A stretch of 64,000 nucleotides of DNA, taken from assembly GCA_947450115.1 (NCBI GenBank), contig CANFUE010000001.1, forward strand, positions 62,001-126,000. The letters run 5' to 3'. The notes beneath the pieces were generated by a model. The model saw nothing but the letters and a program-made list of their open reading frames with translations. It had not been told where the DNA came from and made no database searches. Both the position numbers and the translations under genes were made by a program. Below are positions 42,956 through 52,580 of the stretch, piece after piece; the stretch's first letter is position 1; each line of letters begins with the position of its first letter. This stretch comes from Acidimicrobiaceae bacterium. Its GTDB lineage: Bacteria > Actinomycetota > Acidimicrobiia > Acidimicrobiales > Ilumatobacteraceae.

Positions 42956-43444
42956 GTGGCAACTACCCCTTCCCCAGATCTTGTTCTCACCACCGTCGCT
43001 GGAGACAGCCAGACCCTGAACGAATGGCTGACAACCTTCCACATGGCAACAGTGGTCATTGACCCGTACACCAATGAAAGCTCGTGGATTCTCGATACCG
43101 CAGCACGCGTTTTGCGTAGTTTCATGGGCGCAGCAGTGCGCGTGAATTTCATTGTTACTGCAAGTGCCGACGAAGCAAAGCAATTCCTTGGGCCACTCGC
43201 CACAGAGTTCCTTACCTTTGCCGACCCCACTCGTGAAGCAGTGCGTCAACTTGGTCTTGCACAACTTCCCGCATTTGTTTTTATTCAAAGTGATCTTTCC
43301 ATCGGCGCCGCAGCCGAAGGTTGGCGCCCCGTGCAGTGGCGTGAAGTGGCAACAAAAATCGCCACCACCACTTCGTGGTCACAGCCCACCATTCCAGGGC
43401 CGAAAGACCCCAGTCCGTACGCTGGCACGCCGGCTCTTGTGTGA
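42956..43444 (+). CDS. Thioredoxin-like fold protein without CXXC
   Basis: A 162-residue protein whose strand order ('MATVVIDPYTNESSWILDTA', 'AVRVNFIVTASADEAKQFLG', 'TREAVRQLGLAQLPAFVFIQ' with a cis-Pro) resembles TlpA/redoxin-like folds. Where the redox CXXC would sit, the sequence reads DPYTNESSW, with no Cys, so classical thiol exchange is unlikely. It may be a structural or binding relative. Its stop overlaps the start of hrpB (GTGA), so the two are coupled in translation. It starts at a GTG with TACCGT 7 nt upstream. Function unknown. Confidence 0.7.
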   Translation: MATTPSPDLVLTTVAGDSQTLNEWLTTFHMATVVIDPYTNESSWILDTAARVLRSFMGAAVRVNFIVTASADEAKQFLGPLATEFLTFADPTREAVRQLGLAQLPAFVFIQSDLSIGAAAEGWRPVQWREVATKIATTTSWSQPTIPGPKDPSPYAGTPALV

Positions 43445-45960
43445 CACTTCCACTCACCGACCTTCCCGTCGAAGAGTGTGTCTCTCAACTTTCAACTGCG
43501 CTCTTTAACGCACGTCGCGCTGTTCTCGTAGCGCCACCTGGTTCGGGCAAAACAACACTTGCTCCGCTACGCCTTTTAGAAACCTCGTGGCTATTGCCAA
43601 ATGAACGCATTGTGATGCTTGAGCCACGCAAACTCGCTGCACGTGCAGCTGCACGACGTATGGCGCACATGCTGGGTGAAAAAGTGGGCGACACCGTTGG
43701 CTATCAAACACGCGATGAACGTGTGATTGGGCCGAACACACGCATTGAAGTTCTCACCGAAGGTGTACTCACACGTCGCTTGCAAAGCGACCCCGACCTT
43801 CCCAATGTGGGCATCGTCATATTCGATGAGGTACACGAGCGCAACTTGCCCGGTGACCTCGGCCTTGCCTTGTTGCTTCATGCACAAGAGTCTTTGGGTT
43901 CTCAACAACGCATCTTGCTGATGTCGGCAACACCCGACACCGACAGGTGGTGTAACTATTTGGGAAGTGCAACAGGTGAACCTGCGCCGGTGATTTCTTC
44001 TACCGGCACGCTCTTTCCTGTTGAGGTGCACTGGTGGCGCTCACCCACCGTGCGCAAAGGCCAACGCCGCGACGACGAACGCCTGGAAAATAAAGTTGCA
44101 ACCACTGTTGTTCGTGCACTGCGCGAAACCGAAGGCGATATTTTGGTTTTCTTGCCAGGCATCGGCGAGATTCGCCGCGCAATGACGGCAACAGAAAGTG
44201 TGATTGAAGGGGCAGTTGACCTCTTTCCACTTGCCGGTGCCCTTTCCTTAGAAGAACAAGATGCGGCACTTGCCCCCAGCCGACCCGGACGACGTCGCAT
44301 TGTGTTTTCGACCGATATTGCCGAGAGCTCACTCACTGTCGATGGCGTACGAGTAGTAATTGACTCGGGCATTGCTCGTGCACCTCGGTTCGACCCTCGT
44401 ACTGGCATGACCCGCCTCACCACCGTCAACATCAGCCAAGCAAGTGCTCACCAACGTGCAGGTCGCTCGGGGCGCCTCGGCAATGGCACGGCTTACAGGC
44501 TCTGGCCACAAGCAGAACACGGGTCGCGTCGTTCACAAGTGGAACCAGAAATTTTGCAAGTCGACCTCGCTCAAGTTGCTCTTGAACTCGCTGCATGGGG
44601 TGTTGATGTTCAAGAACTTGCCTTTCTCGACACCCCCCCTGCAGCGGCATTTGAAAAAGGTCGCACGTTGCTCACTCTCATCGGTGCACTCAACAGCGAA
44701 GGCACCATTACCGAACTCGGCAAGAAGATGCTTTCGCTGCCACTCCACCCTCGCCTCGGAGCAATGGTGATGAGTGCGACGTCGCAAGAACTGTGGACGG
44801 CGTGCCTGCTTGCCTGCCTACTCGAAGAGCGCGACATAGTTCGCGGACTACGTGACAACGTTCCTGAAGACTTGGCATGGCGAATTGAGTGTGTCGATGG
44901 ATCAAGTAGCGACGACCGCATCGACCGCCGCGCCAGTGCTCGCGTGCGCGACCAAGCTCGCGATTTATTGAGCAGAGCCAACCGCGTTCACGGGGCACAT
45001 GGTTCGAGTGAATCGGTGGTGGTTCACGAAACTGGCAAACTTCTCTTGCGGGCGTACCCCGATTGGCTCGCTGTGCGCAAAACTGCCGGCGGGCAATTTC
45101 AATTACGCAGTGGAGCTGCAGCATGGATGCCCAAAAATGCTCATTTGGCAGATGAGCAATTTCTCGTTGCTGCCGACCTCGACGGCGACCGCAAAAACAG
45201 CCGTATTCGCCTTGCAGCAGCGCTCTCACAAGAAGACATCACCGACCAACTCGCAGAATTCATGACCGTCAGCAATGAGCTCGTGTGGGACCGCGAACGA
45301 AACGACCTCGTGCGCCAAATTGAATGGAAGCTCGATGGCATGCGCTTGCGTACTGTGCGTCAAAAACCTGAGCCGAGCGAAGAAACCACTGCCGCACTCA
45401 TCGAGCGCATTCAGGCAACGAGCCTGCAGGCACTCACATGGAACGACAATGCGGTCTCGCTGCGTCAACGCGTTTCCTTCCTGCATTCGCGTAACAACGA
45501 GTGGCCCGACTGGAGCAACAAGAACTTGCTCGCCAGCCTCGGTGAATGGCTCGCGCCGTATCTCGCAGGGTGCACTTCACGAAGTGACCTTGAAGCACTG
45601 AACGTGAGTCTCATTTTGCGCAGTGGGCTTCCCATGCACCTTGGCAGCGAACTCGATACGCTCGCCCCCGAACGCATCACGCTAAACAATGGCGCCGAGT
45701 TCACCATTGCCTATCGGGGTGATGAACCCCCACGCATCTCAGCACGAGTGCAAGCGTTCTATGGCGTCACCATTCACCCTTGTATTGGCGCCGGTGAGGT
45801 TCCACTCGTGGTCGAGCTCCTCTCGCCTGCCCAACGCCCTGTGCAAGTGACAAGTGACCTTCCTGCTTTTTGGGCGGGTTCATGGGCAGAAGTGCGCAAA
45901 GAAATGGCGGGGCGCTACCCCAAACATTCGTGGCCAGCCAATCCAAACGTGCGCGAGTAG
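43441..45960 (+). CDS. hrpB: ATP-dependent helicase HrpB
   Basis: An 839-residue DEAH-box helicase. Motif I is 'LVAPPGSGKTTLAPLRLL' (near 30-47), motif II 'VGIVIFDEVHERNLPGDLG' (DEVH), motif III 'LLMSATPD', motif V 'FSTDIAESSLTVDGVRVVID' and motif VI 'AHQRAGRSGRLGNG'. The long C-terminal part with 'ERDIVRGL', 'LLRAYPDWLAVRK' and a 'GEVPLVVELLSPAQRPVQVT' ending is the HrpB-specific tail. HrpB is an RNA helicase-like protein of uncertain role. The GTG start at 43441 overlaps the preceding stop by 4 nt. Confidence 0.93.
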   Translation: MTLPLTDLPVEECVSQLSTALFNARRAVLVAPPGSGKTTLAPLRLLETSWLLPNERIVMLEPRKLAARAAARRMAHMLGEKVGDTVGYQTRDERVIGPNTRIEVLTEGVLTRRLQSDPDLPNVGIVIFDEVHERNLPGDLGLALLLHAQESLGSQQRILLMSATPDTDRWCNYLGSATGEPAPVISSTGTLFPVEVHWWRSPTVRKGQRRDDERLENKVATTVVRALRETEGDILVFLPGIGEIRRAMTATESVIEGAVDLFPLAGALSLEEQDAALAPSRPGRRRIVFSTDIAESSLTVDGVRVVIDSGIARAPRFDPRTGMTRLTTVNISQASAHQRAGRSGRLGNGTAYRLWPQAEHGSRRSQVEPEILQVDLAQVALELAAWGVDVQELAFLDTPPAAAFEKGRTLLTLIGALNSEGTITELGKKMLSLPLHPRLGAMVMSATSQELWTACLLACLLEERDIVRGLRDNVPEDLAWRIECVDGSSSDDRIDRRASARVRDQARDLLSRANRVHGAHGSSESVVVHETGKLLLRAYPDWLAVRKTAGGQFQLRSGAAAWMPKNAHLADEQFLVAADLDGDRKNSRIRLAAALSQEDITDQLAEFMTVSNELVWDRERNDLVRQIEWKLDGMRLRTVRQKPEPSEETTAALIERIQATSLQALTWNDNAVSLRQRVSFLHSRNNEWPDWSNKNLLASLGEWLAPYLAGCTSRSDLEALNVSLILRSGLPMHLGSELDTLAPERITLNNGAEFTIAYRGDEPPRISARVQAFYGVTIHPCIGAGEVPLVVELLSPAQRPVQVTSDLPAFWAGSWAEVRKEMAGRYPKHSWPANPNVRE

Positions 45961-45972
45961 ACCTCTAGCCCC

Positions 45973-45978
45973 TACCGT
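45973..45978 (+). promoter_or_regulatory. -10 box TACCGT, leaderless
   Basis: TACCGT ends 6 nt before the ATG at 45985. Confidence 0.5.
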
Positions 45979-45984
45979 AGAGGT

Positions 45985-47637
45985 ATGGCTGATTTTGACT
46001 TCACCGAGATCTTCCCCCTCGGCCCCGACACCACTACTTACCGCTCTCTTGGAAGCGAGGGTGTCTCTACCTTCGACTCTCCTGCTGGCACATTTTTACG
46101 TGTTGAGACAAGCGCCATCACTTTGCTTACCAGCACCGCCATGCGCGATATTGCTCACCTCTTGCGCGCTAGCCACTTGCAACAACTCGCCAACATCTTG
46201 GATGACCCAGAAGCAAGCGACAACGACCGCTTTGTTGCACTCGACCTATTGAAAAATGCAAGCATTGCAGCCGGTGGAATTTTGCCGATGTGCCAAGACA
46301 CCGGCACTGCAATTGTGAAAGGCAAGAAAGGCCAATTTGTTTTCACTGGTGGTGGCGACGAAGAAGCAATTGCGCGCGGCATTTACAACACGTATCTCAC
46401 CAGCAACTTGCGCTATAGCCAAATGGCTCCGCTCAACATGTACGACGAGGTCAACACCGGCAATAACCTTCCTGCTGAAATCAAAATTTCTGCCGTCGAT
46501 GGTGATGCATACAAGTTTCTCTTCATGGCAAAGGGTGGCGGCTCTGCGAACAAGAGCTACCTCTTCCAAGAAACCAAAGCTCTGCTTAATGAAAAGGCGC
46601 TTTTGCCTTGGCTGTTCGACAAAATGAAAACTCTCGGCACGGCAGCTTGCCCGCCGTATCACCTTGCTGTTGTTATTGGTGGAACCTCTGCAGAAATTGC
46701 AGTGGAAACAGCAAAGCTTGCCAGCGCTCGTTACCTTGATGCGCTCCCCACTGCAGGTAGCGCACTCGGCCATGCGTTTCGTGATATTGACCTCGAGCAA
46801 AAAGTATTGAAACTTGCCCAGCAAACTGGAATCGGTGCGCAATTTGGTGGCAAGTACTTCTGCCACGACGTCCGCGTGGTGCGCCTTCCTCGCCACGGTG
46901 CAAGTTGCCCCGTTGCTTTTGCCGTGTCGTGCAGTGCCGACCGTCAGGCGCTCGGAAAAATTACCGCCAAAGGCATTTTCCTTGAAGAACTTGAAACCGA
47001 CCCCGCACGTTTCTTGCCCGAAATTACTGAAGACCAACTCGCCAGCGAAGTAGTTCAAATAGATCTCACACAACCCATGAGCGACATTCGCAAAAAGTTG
47101 TCGCAGTACCCCGTGAAAACACGCGTCATGCTCACTGGCCCCATGGTGGTGGCACGCGATATTGCACACGCAAAAATCAAAGAGCGCATCGACGCTGGTG
47201 GCGGCATGCCGCAATACATGAAAGATTTCTGCGTGTATTACGCCGGCCCGGCAAAAACACCTACAGGTATGGCTTCAGGTTCATTCGGCCCTACCACTGC
47301 CGGACGCATGGACTCATATGTTGATGAGTTCCAAGCACAAGGCGGCAGTTTCGTCATGCTCGCTAAGGGCAACCGCTCTGCGCAAGTAACAAATGCCTGC
47401 AAAACACACGGTGGTTTTTACTTAGGCTCCATTGGTGGCCCTGCTGCACGCCTTGCTCAAGACTGTATTACCAAAGTGGAAGTGTTGGAGTACGCAGAAC
47501 TCGGCATGGAAGCAGTATGGAAAATTGAAGTAAAAGATTTCCCAGCGTTCATTGTGGTGGACGACAAAGGAAACGACTTCTTCGACTTGGTGAACAAGCC
47601 GTATCAGCCCAGCCCAGTTTCTATCTCCAAGCACTAA
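45985..47637 (+). CDS. Class I fumarate hydratase
   Basis: A 550-residue [4Fe-4S] fumarase of the single-chain FumA/FumB type. Cluster and substrate segments are '[20 protein letters not shown]' (Cys near 99), '[18 protein letters not shown]' (Cys), '[20 protein letters not shown]'-like region with Cys, and the C-terminal beta part '[20 protein letters not shown]' then '[17 protein letters not shown]'. It interconverts fumarate and malate in the TCA cycle. Its length matches FumA (about 548). TACCGT lies 6 nt upstream; it is a single gene followed at 9 bp by a convergent one. Class I fumarase is oxygen-sensitive, so its use in an aerobe is notable but not rare. Confidence 0.93.
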   Translation: MADFDFTEIFPLGPDTTTYRSLGSEGVSTFDSPAGTFLRVETSAITLLTSTAMRDIAHLLRASHLQQLANILDDPEASDNDRFVALDLLKNASIAAGGILPMCQDTGTAIVKGKKGQFVFTGGGDEEAIARGIYNTYLTSNLRYSQMAPLNMYDEVNTGNNLPAEIKISAVDGDAYKFLFMAKGGGSANKSYLFQETKALLNEKALLPWLFDKMKTLGTAACPPYHLAVVIGGTSAEIAVETAKLASARYLDALPTAGSALGHAFRDIDLEQKVLKLAQQTGIGAQFGGKYFCHDVRVVRLPRHGASCPVAFAVSCSADRQALGKITAKGIFLEELETDPARFLPEITEDQLASEVVQIDLTQPMSDIRKKLSQYPVKTRVMLTGPMVVARDIAHAKIKERIDAGGGMPQYMKDFCVYYAGPAKTPTGMASGSFGPTTAGRMDSYVDEFQAQGGSFVMLAKGNRSAQVTNACKTHGGFYLGSIGGPAARLAQDCITKVEVLEYAELGMEAVWKIEVKDFPAFIVVDDKGNDFFDLVNKPYQPSPVSISKH

Positions 47638-47646
47638 GGCTTGGCG

Positions 47647-48471
47647 TTAGCTCAATTCGCCAGCAAGCTCACCTAATCGCTTTTCGCCTGCACTGGTTTG
47701 GCCACCACGGGCCATGAAGTTCTGCATTGCAGTTTGTGCACGCGGGTCGGCGAGCAACCGGTTGAAGCCAATAGCTTCTTGCAAGAGTTCATCGTGAACA
47801 TTGTGGTCGCTGCGCAAAATTGCAGCCTTTGCTTCTTGCACCGCCGCCGGCGGAAACGATGCGATGCGTTGAGCCATACGATTCACAAAAGGCCACAACT
47901 CGTCTTTGTTTAACGTGCGATTGACCCAACCCCATTGCTCAGCAGTATCGGCGTCAATATCGTCGCAACCAAGTACCACTTCCAGTGCCCGCGAACGCCC
48001 TACTAAACGCGATAGACGCACAGTGCCGCTTCCGCCGGGAATAATACCGAGCGCAACTTCTGGCTGGTTGAAAACCGCCTTGCCACGCAGCGCAAAACGC
48101 ATGTCGCAACTGAGCGCCAGTTCGCTTCCCCCACCGCCAATGCGGCCTTCGATGACGGCAATAGTTGCTTTGGGCATTTCGCGAAATGCTTCACACATTT
48201 TTGTAAACGTGTTGAGTTCAGTGGGTGTGGGCAAGTTTTGCGGAATTTGCAATATAAGACCCACGTCGAAGTGAGGGATGAAGAAGTCGGGGTTGTCCGA
48301 ACTTAAGACCACCACCCGCACATCGCTATCGCTAGCGAGTTGATCTGCAAGTTTCGCCATCTCGCCATAGAGACCGAGGTCGAAAATGTTGATGGGTGGA
48401 TTATTGATGACCACCGACGCCACTGCGTCGACCACTTCCACACGCGCTAATTGATATTCGGAATAGTCCAT
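47647..48471 (-). CDS. Enoyl-CoA hydratase/isomerase (crotonase) family protein
   Basis: A 274-residue crotonase. Oxyanion-hole segments are 'VVVLSSDNPDFFIPHFDVGL' and 'AVIEGRIGGGGSELALSCDM', and the second catalytic region 'FNQPEVALGIIPGGSGTVRL' keeps one Glu of the hydratase pair; the first usual Glu position reads GGGSEL, so it is present there too. 'VVLGCDDIDADTAEQWGWVN' is the usual closing module. It could hydrate enoyl-CoA in fatty acid or amino acid degradation. It has a good Shine-Dalgarno (TAGGAG). It is preceded by the LLM gene after 8 bp, so they form an operon. Confidence 0.9.
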   Translation of the reverse strand: MDYSEYQLARVEVVDAVASVVINNPPINIFDLGLYGEMAKLADQLASDSDVRVVVLSSDNPDFFIPHFDVGLILQIPQNLPTPTELNTFTKMCEAFREMPKATIAVIEGRIGGGGSELALSCDMRFALRGKAVFNQPEVALGIIPGGSGTVRLSRLVGRSRALEVVLGCDDIDADTAEQWGWVNRTLNKDELWPFVNRMAQRIASFPPAAVQEAKAAILRSDHNVHDELLQEAIGFNRLLADPRAQTAMQNFMARGGQTSAGEKRLGELAGELS

Positions 48472-48479
48472 TGCATCTC

Positions 48480-49385
48480 CTACAAAAGTGACTTCATGGC
48501 AGCACGAGTTGCTGCTACTTCATCGGGGTTTCCACCAAATTCCACTGCGCCAAAGTCGGTGACACCAATGTCGCGCAACGCGCTTACTCGTTCACACACT
48601 TCTGCTGCACTTCCCACAATGGCAATATCGGCTGGCCCCGCTGCACCTTCTAGGTCGAGCATGGCGCGGTAACTAGGCAACTGCCCGTATATGGCAAAGG
48701 TTTGAGAAGCGCGGGCTAAGGCACCTGCACGATCTTGGGTCACACACACTGGCAATGCCGCGATGACGCGGGGTGTTGGCTTTCCTGCTTCATCGGCTGC
48801 GCGGTTGAGCGTAGGAATAGTGTGCGACGACAATGTGGCTGGCCCTGTGCACCAGGTAAGTGTGCCATCGGCAAGCGCACCAGTTACTCGCAACATTTGC
48901 TCGCCAAGGGCCGCAACTACAACTGAAAATGGTTGGGATCCGGCGGCCGATACTTCAGCATGAGCGGAATACACCTCACCGCTAAATGACACTTTCGATG
49001 TTTGTGCAATTTGCGTAAGGATGGTGAGGTACTCACGCATGTGGCGCACCGGTTTGTCGAATGACATCCCCATCATGTTCTCAATCACAATTTTATGACT
49101 CAACCCAATGCCTAAGCACAACCGGCCACTTGCTGCCGCGTTCACGGTGAGGCACTGCTGCGCCAACATCATGGGGTGGCGTGGGTATGTGGGTACTACT
49201 GCAGTGCCTAGTTCGATGCGTGGCACTTCACGCCCAACAACAGCGAGAGTGGTGAGAGTATCGTGGCCAAATAATTGTGGCGCCCAATAACTTGCAAAAC
49301 CATCTTGTTCAACGACGCGAGCCTCGGCCACTATGGAATCGAGGGTTCCACTAGTAATTGCTCCACCAAAAATTCCTATTTTCAT
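48480..49385 (-). CDS. LLM class (F420-type) oxidoreductase
   Basis: A 301-residue luciferase-fold oxidoreductase. It begins 'MKIGIFGGAITSGTLDSIVA' and shows 'VEQDGFASYWAPQLFGHDTL', 'RIELGTAVVPTYPRHPMMLA', 'SGRLCLGIGLSHKIVIENMM' and 'PRVIAALPVCVTQDRAGALA', the F420-dependent pattern (TIGR03564-like). Starts elsewhere would add residues unlike the family; the ATG at 49385 has a TACGGT box 7 nt upstream. It precedes the enoyl-CoA hydratase by 8 bp, so a role in the oxidation of an acyl-type compound is possible. Substrate unknown. Confidence 0.88.
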   Translation of the reverse strand: MKIGIFGGAITSGTLDSIVAEARVVEQDGFASYWAPQLFGHDTLTTLAVVGREVPRIELGTAVVPTYPRHPMMLAQQCLTVNAAASGRLCLGIGLSHKIVIENMMGMSFDKPVRHMREYLTILTQIAQTSKVSFSGEVYSAHAEVSAAGSQPFSVVVAALGEQMLRVTGALADGTLTWCTGPATLSSHTIPTLNRAADEAGKPTPRVIAALPVCVTQDRAGALARASQTFAIYGQLPSYRAMLDLEGAAGPADIAIVGSAAEVCERVSALRDIGVTDFGAVEFGGNPDEVAATRAAMKSLL

Positions 49386-49392
49386 GAGCGAA

Positions 49393-49398
49393 ACCGTA
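49393..49398 (-). promoter_or_regulatory. -10 box TACGGT, leaderless
   Basis: On the minus strand TACGGT ends 7 nt before the ATG at 49385. Confidence 0.5.
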
Positions 49399-49422
49399 TC
49401 ACTCACAGAGGAACGAAATTCT

Positions 49423-51039
49423 CTAGGCGAGGCTCACTAGGTCGAGCCATGACTTATTGAAGTAATCCACTTCGCCATCGGGCAGCAAAAGCACTTTGGT
49501 TGGCGAGAGTCGCTCAACAAATTCGGGGTCGTGGCTCACGAAAATGATTGCGCCCTTCCAATCGGAAAGTGAGTTGGCAATTGATTCGCGACTCGCAGGG
49601 TCGAGGTTGTTTGTTGGTTCGTCGAGCAAGAGCAAGTTGTTGCGACCCACCATCAACATAGCAAGAGCCAGTTTTGTTTTTTCTCCACCCGAGAGCGTTC
49701 CTGATTCTTGGAACACTTTGGTTCCCGAGAGGCCGAACATGCCCAAATAGCCGCGTAATTGAGTTTCAGTCAGTGCCAACTGTGGCGGAGCTTCTTTACG
49801 CATGTGGTCGATGAGGTTGGCGTGTGGGTCGAGGTTGTCGTGCTCTTGTGCGTAGTAACCCATTTGCACTTTGTAGCCAAACTCAAAGTTGCCGAGGTTC
49901 GCTTCTGTTTCACCAGCCAAAATACGCAACAAGCTCGTTTTGCCCGCACCGTTCAGACCCAAAATGAGCAATCGCTCACCTCTACCTAAATCAAATGAAA
50001 CATCTTCAAAAATAGCTGGCCCGGCATACGCCTTCGACAAGTGACTCACCGTGATGACCGTTTCACCAGCTTGTGGCGGGTCGGGGAACTTCACTTTCAT
50101 GACGCGATCTTTTGCACCAGCTTTAGTGCGAGTTGACTCCATACGATCAATGCGCTTTTCAATGCTGTGCGCCATGCTTGCTTTAGTTGCTTTTGCACCA
50201 AAGCGGTCGACCAAAGTTTGCAGGCGGTCAATTTCTTTCGACTCCATTGCAGCTTTCTTAGCTGTTCTGCGCTCATCGTCGGCACGTGACGTTTTGTATT
50301 GCGTATAGGTTCCTTTGTATTCCACCAAGGTGCCCACTTCATCTTCACCTGGTCGGTCGAGATGTAGTACGCGAGTAATAGCTTCATCGAGCAACTCAAG
50401 GTCGTGGCTAATAACAAGCAATGCTCCGCGATATTGGCGCAAAAAGTTCAGTAACCAGTTTTTTGCATCAACGTCGAGGTGGTTGGTGGGCTCATCGAGC
50501 AACAACATGTCGCTGCCTGCAAACAAAATGCGCGCAAGTTCAACTCGACGACGCTCTCCACCCGAGAGAACACCTAACTGCAAATCGAGGCGGTCGGGCT
50601 TGAGCCCCAAGCCTGCAGCAATGGAGCGTGCTTCGCTATCGGCCGAATAGCCACCCTTATCGCGAAATAGTTCTTCGGCTTTGGTGTACTTGCGAATGTT
50701 TGCTTCGCTGGCATTTTCTTCCATGCCAATGCGCAATTTTTCTAATCGAATGAGATCTTCGTCAATATTGCGGCCCGACAAAATATGGTTCACTGCAAGT
50801 CGTCCGTCGAACTGACCAGCTGCGCGGGGGTCTTGCGACAGATAGCCATAGCCACCTTTGCGCAAAATATCGCCCTTCGTGGGGTCGTTGTCGCCACCGA
50901 GAGTTTTGAAAAGCGTGGTCTTGCCTGCGCCATTGCGACCCACAAGGCCCACCTTGTCGCGTGGCATCACGGTGAAGGTTGCGCCTTCGACAATGGTCTT
51001 GCCGCCTATTTCGACGGTGATGGCATTGACTTGAAGCAC
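49423..51039 (-). CDS. ABC-F family ATP-binding protein
   Basis: A 538-residue protein with two ABC ATPase modules and no membrane domain. Walker A motifs are 'VGRNGAGKTTLFKTLGG' and 'LGLNGAGKTSLLRILAG', signature motifs 'LSGGERRRVELARILFAG' and 'LSGGEKTKLALAMLMVGR', and Walker B segments 'MLLLDEPTNHLD' and 'LLLLDEPTNNLD'. The interdomain linker (about 240-320, rich in Lys/Glu/Arg) is the element that enters the ribosomal E site in the ABC-F translation factors. It is a translation factor of the EttA/Uup type or an antibiotic-resistance factor; no drug context is seen here. It starts with a GTG (51039). Confidence 0.93.
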   Translation of the reverse strand: MLQVNAITVEIGGKTIVEGATFTVMPRDKVGLVGRNGAGKTTLFKTLGGDNDPTKGDILRKGGYGYLSQDPRAAGQFDGRLAVNHILSGRNIDEDLIRLEKLRIGMEENASEANIRKYTKAEELFRDKGGYSADSEARSIAAGLGLKPDRLDLQLGVLSGGERRRVELARILFAGSDMLLLDEPTNHLDVDAKNWLLNFLRQYRGALLVISHDLELLDEAITRVLHLDRPGEDEVGTLVEYKGTYTQYKTSRADDERRTAKKAAMESKEIDRLQTLVDRFGAKATKASMAHSIEKRIDRMESTRTKAGAKDRVMKVKFPDPPQAGETVITVSHLSKAYAGPAIFEDVSFDLGRGERLLILGLNGAGKTSLLRILAGETEANLGNFEFGYKVQMGYYAQEHDNLDPHANLIDHMRKEAPPQLALTETQLRGYLGMFGLSGTKVFQESGTLSGGEKTKLALAMLMVGRNNLLLLDEPTNNLDPASRESIANSLSDWKGAIIFVSHDPEFVERLSPTKVLLLPDGEVDYFNKSWLDLVSLA

Positions 51040-51107
51040 CGACCTATCGTGTCACCACTCACGCTCAGTAACAACCACCATTTCAAATAGGCAGCGTGAC
51101 TTTCGTT

Positions 51108-52091
51108 TTAACCTACAGGTGCAGCGACGCTTGGCGAAGGCGATGTTGTAGCTACCACAGCGGTTGTGGCTACGGGAATCGTTGTTGCAGGAACTGTTGC
51201 GACGGTGGTGGCAGCGGCGGGAACACTGGTTGCCACTGATACCGGCGAAGATGTGGCATTACCCGCCACAGTTGTTACAGACCCGGCACCTAGAGCAGTT
51301 GTTGTGGGCATTACACCCTGCAATACCCGCGAATCATCTTGGAAATAGACCTTCATGCAATCGCCAGGAGCCGTAGGTGCAACACCCACGGCACGAGCAA
51401 TTGCCGTTGCGAGAACAATGCGACCATCGGGGCTGGGGTGAATGCCGTCGTTAGAACGCAACGAGCGGGTGGCAGAAATAGTACGCCAGTCGAGAAGCGA
51501 AATATTTTTATGCTCGGCTACTAGTTCTTCAATAATGGTATTGACATCTGCCTGTGACTTACGAAATTCAGTGGTGTTAATGAGCAGTATCGGCAACGGA
51601 GAGACGCGCGCAATGGTTTTTTCCATCGCTGTGCGGTAACGCTCTTTGTTGCCGTCGTAGTTTGAACCGAGCCCAATGACAACGGCATCCCAGCCTTCAC
51701 TCCAGCGGCGGTCGAGAACCTTGCCTGCAAACTCTGCAAATTGTCCTGCTTCAGCTTCAAGTGCCACATTCCAGCCTTGAGGAACCATGAGACCACATGC
51801 TTCATTGCCATAGCGTTTTGCAATTGACGCCATGATGGAGTCGCCAATCATGAGCAAATGATTTCCTTGGGCAACTGACCCCAACACTGCACCCTGCAAC
51901 TTTGGAAACGTCACATCGGAAGCAAGATTCGGTGGCAAAGTTGCAACACCTACAAAATCATTTCCCGGAATGCGACCCACTCCATCGAGCACTCCTCCAT
52001 TGGCATCGCCCGACACCAAAGAGCACGCCGACACGCCAGCAGCAAGGAATGCTGTTGCCAAAACAATGGGCAGGATCTTGCGGTTGAACAT
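51108..52091 (-). CDS. SGNH/GDSL-like hydrolase lipoprotein
   Basis: A 327-residue exported protein. The signal peptide ends in the lipobox 'GVSAC' (Cys23). The SGNH blocks are 'HLLMIGDSIMASIAKRYG' (block I with Ser), 'AVVIGLGSNYDGNKERY' (Gly and Asn blocks) and 'SLRSNDGIHPSPDGRIVLAT' (block V with Asp and His). The C-terminal 85 residues are an Ala/Thr/Val-rich low-complexity tail. The layout fits an extracytoplasmic esterase or acyltransferase-type SGNH enzyme, possibly acting on cell-wall glycans. It follows no close same-strand gene; a related but distinct SGNH gene is at 57.8 kb. Confidence 0.82.
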   Translation of the reverse strand: MFNRKILPIVLATAFLAAGVSACSLVSGDANGGVLDGVGRIPGNDFVGVATLPPNLASDVTFPKLQGAVLGSVAQGNHLLMIGDSIMASIAKRYGNEACGLMVPQGWNVALEAEAGQFAEFAGKVLDRRWSEGWDAVVIGLGSNYDGNKERYRTAMEKTIARVSPLPILLINTTEFRKSQADVNTIIEELVAEHKNISLLDWRTISATRSLRSNDGIHPSPDGRIVLATAIARAVGVAPTAPGDCMKVYFQDDSRVLQGVMPTTTALGAGSVTTVAGNATSSPVSVATSVPAAATTVATVPATTIPVATTAVVATTSPSPSVAAPVG

Positions 52092-52134
52092 CAGGGTTCT
52101 AGTCCACCGCCAAAAAGCCGCAAAAGCAAGTCAA

Positions 52135-52557
52135 TTATGAGTGACTAGTGCCATTGCTTTTGCGCAATTCGTCGCGAATCTCCGCTAAAAGATCATTTGT
52201 AGAAGGAACTGCCGCTGCAGTACGAAACTTGTTGTACAACTTCACAATAGAGAACATCACAAATGCAACAAGTAAAAAGTTGATGACTGCCGACAACAAG
52301 GTTCCAAACGGCAAGAAACTTCCGTTCAGTGTGAGGCCTTTGTTGTTGAAATTTGGTTGCTTCCCACCAAATATGGCGCCCAAAATACCGCCCAAAATAC
52401 CTTGGTTGTCTTTGCCGTCACCTGCAAAGGCATCGATAATGGTTTTGAAAGTCGCACCCATCACAAAGGCAACACCAATTTCCACCACGTTGCCACGATC
52501 AATGAATTCGCGGAACTCTTTCACCACTTTGCTGGGTTTTTCAATTGCTTTTGGCAT
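52135..52557 (-). CDS. mscL: Large-conductance mechanosensitive channel
   Basis: A 140-residue MscL. The first half has the conserved N-terminal amphipathic part and TM1: 'EFREFIDRGNVVEIGVAFVM' followed by 'GATFKTIIDAFAGD'. TM2 is 'FLPFGTLLSAVINFLLVAFV', and the C-terminal bundle follows ('STNDLLAEIRDELRKSN'). The periplasmic loop contains a Gly/Asn-rich segment (GKQPNFNNKG). It opens under membrane tension to release solutes in osmotic downshock, fitting a planktonic life. The start at 52557 is supported by TACATT 6 nt upstream. Confidence 0.94.
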   Translation of the reverse strand: MPKAIEKPSKVVKEFREFIDRGNVVEIGVAFVMGATFKTIIDAFAGDGKDNQGILGGILGAIFGGKQPNFNNKGLTLNGSFLPFGTLLSAVINFLLVAFVMFSIVKLYNKFRTAAAVPSTNDLLAEIRDELRKSNGTSHS

Positions 52558-52563
52558 GTACCC

Positions 52564-52569
52564 AATGTA
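52564..52569 (-). promoter_or_regulatory. -10 box TACATT, leaderless
   Basis: On the minus strand TACATT ends 6 nt before the ATG at 52557. It lies just before the stop of the MFS gene at 52581. Confidence 0.45.
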
Positions 52570-52580
52570 GGTCACGAAGA

